Below are positions 1 through 5,012 of a DNA stretch of 5,012 nt, piece after piece (the first letter of the stretch is position 1; the number at the start of each line of letters is the position of its first letter). The notes below the pieces were generated by a model that worked only from the letters and a program-made list of their open reading frames with translations, was not told the DNA's origin and did not search any database. Position numbers and translations under genes: made by a program. The stretch is taken from assembly GCA_029936705.1 (NCBI GenBank), contig JAPYSD010000312.1, forward strand, positions 1 to 5,012, given 5' to 3'. This stretch comes from Croceicoccus sp. Lineage in GTDB: Bacteria > Pseudomonadota > Alphaproteobacteria > Sphingomonadales > Sphingomonadaceae.

Positions 1-352
1 CAAGGGGCCGCAGTTCCGCGAGCTTCACCTGATGTTCGACGACCAAGCGCAGGAACTGTTCGCCAATGTCGACATCATCGCCGAACGCGTACGCAAGATC
101 GACGGCAACACGCTGACGTCGATCGGATCGATCATGGAAAAGACCAAGGTCGAGGACCAGCATTCCGCCGACCTGGAAGCGATGGACATGGTCGGGCAGC
201 TGCGCGGCGACAACGCGCAGATGGTCAAGACTTTGAAGGAGCTGAAGGACCTGGCCGAGAAGGCAGGCGACAATGCGACCGACGGGCTGATCGACGAATG
301 GACCGACCAGGCCGAGGAACGCACCTGGTTCCTGTCCTCGACCCTGGGCTGA
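1..352 (+). CDS. dps: Dps/ferritin-like DNA-protection and iron-storage protein, 5' end missing
   Basis: The gene is cut by the left edge; the first full codon is at position 2 and the TGA stop is at 350-352, leaving 116 residues. Dps proteins form a hollow dodecamer in the cytoplasm that oxidises Fe(II) with hydrogen peroxide, stores the iron and often binds DNA, protecting the cell in stress and stationary phase. The visible start, KGPQFRELHLMFDD, matches the Dps signature that follows the first ferroxidase histidine (the HW-x-KG-x-x-F region); that histidine lies just outside the window. The remaining ferroxidase ligands are present: H9 and D13 of the fragment, then D24 and E28 in VDIIAERV. 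This corresponds to H63, D67, D78 and E82 of E. coli Dps. The C-terminal end (DEWTDQAEERTWFLSSTLG) is the usual last helix with its conserved Trp. The ATG at 32 is an internal Met, not the start. It is convergent with the secretion operon and has no evident functional link to it. Confidence 0.93.
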   Translation, partial: KGPQFRELHLMFDDQAQELFANVDIIAERVRKIDGNTLTSIGSIMEKTKVEDQHSADLEAMDMVGQLRGDNAQMVKTLKELKDLAEKAGDNATDGLIDEWTDQAEERTWFLSSTLG

Positions 353-362
353 CCGGTTAACG

Positions 363-400
363 GGGGCTGGCGTCAGAGCGTACCGCTCGCCGTCAGCCCC
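363..400. terminator. Long inverted repeat at the convergent dps/gspN junction, possible bidirectional terminator
   Basis: The arms GGGGCTGGCG (363-372) and CGTCAGCCCC (391-400) pair over ten positions with a single non-Watson-Crick pair (370/393). This is G-U in the plus-strand transcript and A-C in the minus-strand one. Inside them GAGCG (376-380) and CGCTC (384-388) form a second stem around a 3-base loop. The structure covers the intergenic gap and the last codons and stop of gspN. Its place between two converging genes suggests it ends or protects both transcripts. Neither side carries a clear U-run, so it is not a textbook intrinsic terminator; it could act with Rho or as a 3'-end stabiliser. 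Confidence 0.45.
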
Positions 401-1119
401 ACGCCGTTGCGGCGCTGCTGGAATCCCATGTCAATCAGCGGCGCCGCCATTTCGGGCGGCAATCCCACCAGCGACATGGCCGCGGTCCATTGCCCGTCGG
501 GCGCTATGCGGAAATCGACCCGCTCCGCGCCCGAGGGTCCGGTCATCGGCACGACCAGCGCGCCATCCTCGCACCGCGCCTCGCCTGCGAGCACCGTTTC
601 GGCATTCATCATGGCGCCCATTGCCGGGACCACCAGCCCCAGCGTGCCGGAAGCCGAGATACAGGCCCCACCCTCGATCTGCGCCGAAAAGCCGTTCATC
701 GTCAGCGTGCGGACCGGCAGCGGTGCCATGATGCCGCCGAGCGGAACCTCTCCGCTGGCATCCATGACCGACATGCTACCGCCGCTACCCCGCACGCGGG
801 CGCTGAACGGGCGTGCGCCGGGATAATCGGGCCGCTCCAGCGCGAATTGCGCCCGGCCGATCAGCAGCGGCAGCGGCATGAGGTCGACTTCCATCAGGCC
901 CAGCGGCAATTGCCCCAGCTGCAATTCACCGACCATTCCGTCCCATGCAATGCCCTCTACCGCCTGCGCCTTGAGCGTACGGCCCGCCGGGTCGGCCCAG
1001 CCGAGCACCAGCCGCAGCGGCAGCATGATCACCAGCGCCGCGATCGCCGCCAGCAGCAGGACCAGGCTGGCCATGCGGGTGAGCCGGTTGTCGCGAATGA
1101 AGATCCAGCGCCCGATCAT
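373..1119 (-). CDS. gspN: Type II secretion system protein N (GspN)
   Basis: The protein has 248 residues, a normal length for GspN. It has a short basic cytoplasmic N-terminus (about residues 1-16), one membrane segment at about 17-38, and the rest should lie in the periplasm. Just after the membrane comes the family-like stretch EGIAWDGMVGELQLGQLPLG (55-74), with the W-x-G...L...G...LG spacing typical of GspN. The remainder is rich in beta-strand-like alternating sequence. Two cysteines, C153 and C183, lie in the periplasmic part and could form a disulfide (inference). GspN occurs in only part of known T2SSs and its role is not well settled; it is thought to assist the inner-membrane platform or assembly. 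The ATG at 1119 overlaps the gspM stop as ATGA, and a G-rich stretch just upstream within gspM could serve as ribosome binding site. It is the last gene of the operon in the window. Assignment rests on the motif, topology and position after gspM. Confidence 0.88.
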   Translation of the reverse strand: MIGRWIFIRDNRLTRMASLVLLLAAIAALVIMLPLRLVLGWADPAGRTLKAQAVEGIAWDGMVGELQLGQLPLGLMEVDLMPLPLLIGRAQFALERPDYPGARPFSARVRGSGGSMSVMDASGEVPLGGIMAPLPVRTLTMNGFSAQIEGGACISASGTLGLVVPAMGAMMNAETVLAGEARCEDGALVVPMTGPSGAERVDFRIAPDGQWTAAMSLVGLPPEMAAPLIDMGFQQRRNGVGLTASGTL

Positions 1120-1601
1120 GGCACCCCCCGCCTGAGCGATGCGCTGAGCGAGACCGAGCCATCGGCGGCAGGCGTGATCGTCACCTGTTCCGCCGCGATA
1201 CCCTCTGCCGCCAGCGCGTCGAGCAGCGCCAGCGCCGCGCCTGGCGCGGCCGTGGCGACGCTGATCTGTGCCGCATCGTTGCCGCGCGCGGTATTGGCTT
1301 GCAGCACCAAGCCCTGCGCATCGGCGGCGGCGGCGACAGCCTGAGAGACGGGGCCGCTGCCCGCTGGCGCGGCGGCAGGCGCCTTGTCCAGCGCATCGAT
1401 CCGCGCCAGCACCCGCGAGGACGCGAAGACAGCATCCCGGTGCCGCACATGGGCCGCGTCATGCGCGGCACCCAGCGGCAGTACGATGCCGTAGATCCCG
1501 ATCACCAGCGCGGCGAGCACGCCCGCGATGCCGACCAGCCAGCGTTCCCGCGTGGAAAGCCCGGCGAACCAGTCGCGTAGGGGTTGCAGCACCGCGGTCA
1601 T
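1116..1601 (-). CDS. gspM: Type II secretion system protein M (GspM)
   Basis: The protein has 161 residues, the usual GspM size. A short cytoplasmic N-terminus carries the family-typical WFAGLSTRERWL pattern (residues 11-22), followed by one membrane segment at about 22-42. A helical region (about 45-73), an Ala/Pro linker (74-82) and a small periplasmic domain (about 85-156) follow; the latter fits the ferredoxin-like fold of GspM. GspM is a bitopic inner-membrane protein that pairs with GspL and helps hold the GspE-GspF-GspL platform together. The reading frame is open far upstream inside gspL, but the start at the ATG 1599-1601 is supported by the ATGA overlap with the gspL stop and by a protein that begins at the expected point before the RER motif and membrane helix. 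There is no obvious Shine-Dalgarno sequence, so translation is probably coupled to gspL. Sequence identity in this family is low; position between gspL and gspN strengthens the call. Confidence 0.9.
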   Translation of the reverse strand: MTAVLQPLRDWFAGLSTRERWLVGIAGVLAALVIGIYGIVLPLGAAHDAAHVRHRDAVFASSRVLARIDALDKAPAAAPAGSGPVSQAVAAAADAQGLVLQANTARGNDAAQISVATAAPGAALALLDALAAEGIAAEQVTITPAADGSVSLSASLRRGVP

Positions 1602-2749
1602 GGTGCGCGTACCGTGATGTCGACCACCGTCGCACCGGTCGCATCGGGCGCAATCTCGGGCGGGACGGTCACTTCCCAGCCATCGGCCTGCAGCGCGATC
1701 AGCATGGTATTGATATCCTCCACGCGCGGCGCGGCGGCGCGGATCGCCAGCGTGCCATCGCCCTGCCAGCCTAGCGAGCGCAGTTGCAGCGAGGGCAGCG
1801 GCTGCATCGCGGCGAACACGGCGGGGGCGACCGCCTCGAAACTGGCGCCCCCTGCCCCGCGGCGGAGCAGTTCGGCGTTCACCTGCGCTTCGGCGCTGGC
1901 GAGATCGGTGACGGCGGGAAAGCGCTGCTGCGCGGCGACCAGCGCCTCGTCCTCGAGCGCGTTGCTGTCGAGTTCCAGGCGCACGATCTCCACCACCAGG
2001 ATCAGGAAGCCCAGCAGGGCCAGAACTGCCGCCATGCGCGCCAGCTGCGCCCAGTCCGGCAAGCGGAAGAACGACACGCGCGGCCGGGCATAGGCGCCCT
2101 GCCGCAGGTCGAGCGGCGGCTGATGCCATACCGCCGCCAGACGGTCGGCCAGCAATTCGGCGGGCACGTCCACGCGCGGCGCATCACCGGCAAGCGCCTC
2201 GACCATCTCGGGCTCGCCCGCGAAGGCCGCATCGGCAGAGCGGGCGAGCAATCGGCCCCCGATTTCGCCCAGCGCGACCTCCCCCGGCGGAGGCGCGGGA
2301 AGCACCAGCGCGGCAGGCACCAGCGCATCGGCGTCGATGTCCGCAGCCGCCAGTTCGGCCAGCCACAGGTCCATGTCGGATTCCGCCACGCGGCAGGTCA
2401 GGACCGCATCGCCTTCGGCAGCAGCGGCCACGTGTACCGGCCGGTCCGACGCAAGGCCCGCCGGTGCAAGCCTTGCCGCCGACACGGCCTGCGCCACGGG
2501 CATGTCGCCGCGCGGGGCACTGCGGACCGGTGCGCTGGCGGCGGGCACCAGTGCGACGACGCGCAGGTTCGCGGCGTCTCCCCACCGCGTATCGTCTCCG
2601 GGCGTGTGGCTATGCTCGCTCTCAAGCCCGGCATCGGTCACGCGCCACCAGCGCCACGCGTCGCGCGGCTGGTCGCCCAGCAGGACGATCAGCCCGGCGA
2701 CCGGCTCATGCTCGTCGGGATCGGGCAGGCTGGGAGTGAAACGCGCCAT
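1598..2749 (-). CDS. gspL: Type II secretion system protein L (GspL)
   Basis: The protein has 383 residues, a normal GspL length. Residues 1 to about 230 form the cytoplasmic domain, which in the family has an actin-like fold and binds the N-terminal part of the GspE ATPase. Just before the membrane is DLRQGAY (214-220), the counterpart of the conserved N-L-x-Q-G-x-Y/F motif of GspL. One membrane segment follows at about 237-256, then a helical stretch (about 258-298) and a periplasmic ferredoxin-like domain (about 300-382) that pairs with GspM and contacts the pseudopilus. The ATG at 2747-2749 lies 8 bases after the gspG stop. No good Shine-Dalgarno sequence is visible, so coupling to gspG is likely. 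Its 3' end overlaps gspM as ATGA. In most T2SS operons gspH, I, J and K separate gspG from gspL; here they do not. Confidence 0.93.
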   Translation of the reverse strand: MARFTPSLPDPDEHEPVAGLIVLLGDQPRDAWRWWRVTDAGLESEHSHTPGDDTRWGDAANLRVVALVPAASAPVRSAPRGDMPVAQAVSAARLAPAGLASDRPVHVAAAAEGDAVLTCRVAESDMDLWLAELAAADIDADALVPAALVLPAPPPGEVALGEIGGRLLARSADAAFAGEPEMVEALAGDAPRVDVPAELLADRLAAVWHQPPLDLRQGAYARPRVSFFRLPDWAQLARMAAVLALLGFLILVVEIVRLELDSNALEDEALVAAQQRFPAVTDLASAEAQVNAELLRRGAGGASFEAVAPAVFAAMQPLPSLQLRSLGWQGDGTLAIRAAAPRVEDINTMLIALQADGWEVTVPPEIAPDATGATVVDITVRAP

Positions 2750-2757
2750 CGGTCAGA

Positions 2758-3228
2758 TCAGCCGGTGATATCCGCGTTCTCGCCATCGCCGCCGGGCTGG
2801 CCGTCGGCCCCCAGCGAATAGACGTCGAAGGGTTTGCCGTCGCTGCCGGGCACGCGGTACTGGTACGGACGGCCCCACGGATCGGTCGGCAGTTCCCTGA
2901 TATAGCCGCCCGAACGGTAGTTCTGCGGCATCATCAGGTCCGCCGGCGGCGTCACCAGCGAGCTTAGCCCGTCCGACGCGCCCGGATAGGTCGCGGTGTC
3001 GAGCCGGTACATCTCAAGCGCCTGGTTCAGCGTAGCGATGTCCGCCTCGGCCTTGACCACCATCGCCTTGTCCTGGCTGGGCAGCACGTTGATGATGACG
3101 ACGCTGGCCAGCAAGCCGATGATGAACAGCACCACCATCAGCTCGACTAGGGAGAAGCCGTTGCGCTTGCGGTTCTGGCGGCGCTTCCTTGCGCCGTGCG
3201 TGCGGATGTCTTCGTTTGTTTCGGTCAT
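2758..3228 (-). CDS. gspG: Type II secretion system major pseudopilin (GspG)
   Basis: The precursor has 156 residues. A class III (prepilin) signal is clear: a 24-residue basic leader ending RKRNG, then FSLVELMVVLFIIGLLASVV (25-44). GspO prepilin peptidase should cut after G24 and methylate the new N-terminal F25; E29 is the conserved Glu at mature position +5. The hydrophobic helix spans about 25-48. The C-terminal part is diagnostic of GspG: LPTDPWGRPYQY (113-124), then the DVYSLGADG and GGDGENADI segments (135-154), which form the calcium-binding loop in this family. Mature GspG subunits polymerise into the periplasmic pseudopilus that pushes substrates through the GspD secretin. The ATG at 3226-3228 is the only start codon in frame before the cleavage site; no ATG, GTG or TTG occurs within the leader. 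It begins 4 bases after the gspF stop, with a weak GAG element overlapping that stop. The leader is longer than the 6-15 residues common in enterobacterial GspG. Confidence 0.97.
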   Translation of the reverse strand: MTETNEDIRTHGARKRRQNRKRNGFSLVELMVVLFIIGLLASVVIINVLPSQDKAMVVKAEADIATLNQALEMYRLDTATYPGASDGLSSLVTPPADLMMPQNYRSGGYIRELPTDPWGRPYQYRVPGSDGKPFDVYSLGADGQPGGDGENADITG

Positions 3229-3232
3229 GATC

Positions 3233-4459
3233 TCAAAGTCCGGTCAGTTCCTGCAATTGCAGGATGGGAAGCAGGATGGCGAGGATGATCGTGGCGACCA
3301 CCGCGCCCATCAATATGATGATCGCAGGTTCCAGCAGCGCCATGGCGGCGGCGGTAAAGCTGGCGAATTCGCGTTCGAGATATTCGCCCGCGCGTTCCAG
3401 CATCGGGCCAAGCTGGCCCGCGGCCTCGCCGCTGGCGGCGAGATAGACGAGCAAGGGCGGAAAGGTCCCCGCCTCGCGCATGGCGGTGGACAGCGAAGTG
3501 CCTGCGCGCACTTTCTCGGTGATCTTTTCCAGCGCGCGGCGCTGCACCGCGTTGTGCACCGTGCGGCTGGCAAGGCGCAGCCCGTCGACCAGCGGCAGGC
3601 GCGCGGCGATCATGGTGGAGAGCGTGCGCGCCAGCGCGGCGGCGTGCATGTCGCGGATCAGCCGCCCGATGAATGGCGTGCGCAGCAGCAGCGAATCGAA
3701 GCGCAGCTTGAACGGCGGGCTTCGCAGCGCGCGCAGGAAACCCAGGATGCACAAAGCGATGACCAGCAGCAGCACCCACCACCAGGCGGACAGAAACTCC
3801 GACAGCGCGATCACGATGCGCGTCAGCAGCGGCAGCTGGCGCGAGGCATTGTCGAACTGTTCGACGACGCGCGGCACGACCGACACCATCAGCCCGGTGA
3901 CCACCGCCACCGCCACCAGCGAAAGGATGATCGGATAGGCAAGCGCGGCGATGATCTTGCCGCGGATCTCGGCCTGCGATTCCAGGCTGTCGGCCAGGCG
4001 TTCGGCGATGCTGGGCAGGCTGCCCGAATTCTCGCCCGCCGCGATCATGGCGCGGTAGACCGGCGGAAAGCTCGCTTCCTCGCGCCGCAGCGCTTCGGCC
4101 AGGGGCTGGCCTTCGACGATGCCGGCGTGGACATTGGTCAGGATCGCGCGCGCCTTGTCCTTTTCGGTCTGGCGGCTGATCGTGCGCAGCGCTTCTTCCA
4201 GCGGGCTGACCATCATCAGCGAGGACAGCTGCCGCGTGAACAGCGACAATTGCTTGGTGGTCAGCTTGCGGCCCAGCAGCGGCAGGGTGAACCCGCCGGC
4301 CTTCGCCGGGGCCGTACCGGCCAGCTTCTCGTCCACGCGCAGCACGTGCCAGCGGCGTTTCGCCAGCTGTTCGCGCGCCGCACTGGTGGAGGCGGCATCG
4401 ACCGCCCCGCGCCTTTCGCGCCCCTGCGGATCGACCGCGAGATAGGCGTATTTCGCCAT
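3233..4459 (-). CDS. gspF: Type II secretion system inner-membrane platform protein (GspF)
   Basis: The protein has 408 residues, the usual GspF/PilC length, with the expected internal duplication of two T2SSF helical domains (about 72-195 and 275-398). Paired motifs show the repeat: FPPVYRAMIAAGENSG (131-146) and FPPLLVYLAASGEAAG (333-348), then AYP-x-I (174-178) and LEP-x-I (376-380). Membrane segments are predicted at about 170-195, 224-243 and 374-398. GspF is the polytopic core of the inner-membrane platform, contacting GspE and GspL and probably moving pseudopilin subunits during assembly. The frame stays open to about 4810, inside gspE, but the ATG at 4457-4459 is chosen because it gives the family N-terminus (MAKYAYLAVDPQGRERRG), overlaps the gspE stop by one base (TAATG), and has GAGGA at 4472-4476, about 12 bases upstream. 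In the first repeat the usual AGLPL turn reads VSPLEEAL (84-91), one residue shorter than many homologues. Confidence 0.97.
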   Translation of the reverse strand: MAKYAYLAVDPQGRERRGAVDAASTSAAREQLAKRRWHVLRVDEKLAGTAPAKAGGFTLPLLGRKLTTKQLSLFTRQLSSLMMVSPLEEALRTISRQTEKDKARAILTNVHAGIVEGQPLAEALRREEASFPPVYRAMIAAGENSGSLPSIAERLADSLESQAEIRGKIIAALAYPIILSLVAVAVVTGLMVSVVPRVVEQFDNASRQLPLLTRIVIALSEFLSAWWWVLLLVIALCILGFLRALRSPPFKLRFDSLLLRTPFIGRLIRDMHAAALARTLSTMIAARLPLVDGLRLASRTVHNAVQRRALEKITEKVRAGTSLSTAMREAGTFPPLLVYLAASGEAAGQLGPMLERAGEYLEREFASFTAAAMALLEPAIIILMGAVVATIILAILLPILQLQELTGL

Positions 4460-5012
4460 TACGGCTGCTCGTCCTCGCGCCGGGCGACGCGTGCGGCCTC
4501 GGTCGCAGAGGTGACGCCCGCCAGCACCAGGCGTTTCGCCGCTCGGGCGAGGCGCTGGCCGCGGCGATTGCCGTCGGCGGTCTTGCCGAACGCATAATCG
4601 GCGATGCGTTCCTCGTCGGCGTTTTCGTGGATCATGCGGCGGATCGTGTCGTCGATCCGCACCGCCTCGTACACGCCGATCCGCCCGGTATAGCCGGTTT
4701 CGCCGCATTGCTTGCAGCCGACCGGTTCGAACACCGTGCGGCCCGGCTTGATCCCTAGGATCGCGCCCAGCGCCGGGTCGATCTGCGCCTCGCGCTTGCA
4801 ATGGGGGCACAGGCGCCGGACCAGCCGCTGCGCGATCACGCCGCGCAGCGTGCTCGCCAGCAGGAAGGGTTCGACGCCCATGTCGCGCATGCGGGTGATC
4901 GCGCCGACGCTGTCGTTGGTGTGCACGGTTGACAGCACGAGGTGACCGGTCAGCGAAGCCTGCACCGCGATGTCGGCGGTTTCCTTGTCGCGGATTTCGC
5001 CGACCATCACCA
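4459..5012 (-). CDS. gspE: Type II secretion system ATPase (GspE), 5' part missing
   Basis: The gene runs off the right edge; the 183 or so C-terminal residues are present and it ends with TAA at 4459-4461. GspE is the cytoplasmic hexameric ATPase that powers pseudopilus assembly through GspL and GspF. The fragment opens with VMVGEIRD, the Walker B region (E5 and D8 of the fragment; the GTG at 5008-5010 is an internal Val, not a start). The His box TGHLVLSTVHTND (21-33) follows, then MGVEPFLLAS and AQRLVRRLC (44-68), all strongly conserved in type II/IV secretion ATPases. A four-cysteine zinc-binding element is intact: CPHC (68-71) and CKQC (99-102), followed by GYTGRIGVYE (106-115). This tetracysteine motif is a hallmark of GspE and PilB-type ATPases. 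Walker A and the N-terminal GspL-binding domain lie outside the window. The stop shares one base with the gspF start. Nothing suggests it is broken. Confidence 0.97.
   Translation of the reverse strand, partial: VMVGEIRDKETADIAVQASLTGHLVLSTVHTNDSVGAITRMRDMGVEPFLLASTLRGVIAQRLVRRLCPHCKREAQIDPALGAILGIKPGRTVFEPVGCKQCGETGYTGRIGVYEAVRIDDTIRRMIHENADEERIADYAFGKTADGNRRGQRLARAAKRLVLAGVTSATEAARVARREDEQP

Noticed and set aside
25..324. A 99-codon Ser-rich open frame on the minus strand opposite the dps-like gene
   Set aside because: The plus strand carries conserved Dps ferroxidase residues over the same span; the antisense frame is a shadow.
1..400. Functional link between the dps-like gene and the secretion operon
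   Set aside because: They are convergent and not co-transcribed; adjacency alone does not support a shared role.
490..1344. A 284-codon open frame on the plus strand opposite gspN and gspM
   Set aside because: Antisense to real genes, Arg/Gln/His-rich composition and no family resemblance.
1602..2129. N-terminal extension of the gspM frame upstream into gspL
   Set aside because: The extension is Arg/Gly/Ala-rich shadow sequence; the GspM protein starts at 1601 with the ATGA overlap and the expected N-terminal motif.
1784..2821. A 345-codon open frame on the plus strand opposite gspL
   Set aside because: It is antisense to gspL, has biased low-complexity composition, and shows no domain; a codon-bias shadow.
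2996..4597. A 533-codon open frame on the plus strand opposite gspG and gspF
   Set aside because: It lies antisense to two clear T2SS genes, its product is dominated by Arg, Gln, His and Asp with no recognisable domain, and long antisense frames are expected in GC-rich coding DNA.
4460..4810. N-terminal extension of the gspF frame upstream into gspE
   Set aside because: It overlaps the conserved zinc-binding and C-terminal region of gspE in another frame, and GspF homology begins at MAKYAY at 4459.

Overview
This window is a GC-rich, densely coded piece of a Gram-negative chromosome. Its main content is the downstream part of a type II secretion system (T2SS, general secretory pathway) operon on the minus strand. 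It reads gspE (3' part only), gspF, gspG, gspL, gspM, gspN, from the right edge down to about position 373. On the plus strand, positions 1-352 hold the 3' part of a Dps/ferritin-like DNA-protection gene, which converges tail to tail on gspN. The presence of gspN, the protein style and the base composition suggest an alphaproteobacterium, most likely of the Sphingomonadales (Erythrobacteraceae/Sphingomonadaceae type). This placement is inference; no rRNA or other taxonomic marker is present.

Layout, left to right: 1-352 dps-like gene (5' end missing); 353-372 a 20-bp convergent gap, with a strong inverted repeat at 363-400 that runs into the end of gspN; 373-1119 gspN; 1116-1601 gspM; 1598-2749 gspL; 2758-3228 gspG; 3233-4459 gspF; 4459-5012 gspE (5' end missing). 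The T2SS genes are packed with overlaps (TAATG at E/F, ATGA at L/M and M/N) or gaps of 4-8 bases. They almost certainly form one transcript with translational coupling, driven by a promoter beyond the right edge. No stretch over 300 bases lacks a gene, and I saw no tRNA, rRNA, CRISPR array or mobile element.

How the genes work together: GspE is the cytoplasmic ATPase. GspF is the polytopic inner-membrane platform protein. GspL and GspM are the bitopic inner-membrane proteins that anchor GspE and contact the pseudopilus. GspG is the major pseudopilin that polymerises into the periplasmic piston. GspN is an accessory inner-membrane/periplasmic protein found in only some T2SSs. The most notable point is an absence: the minor pseudopilin genes gspH, gspI, gspJ and gspK, which in the usual order lie between gspG and gspL, are not there. 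gspG is followed by gspL after only 8 bases. Those genes must be elsewhere, or the system works with a reduced pseudopilus tip.
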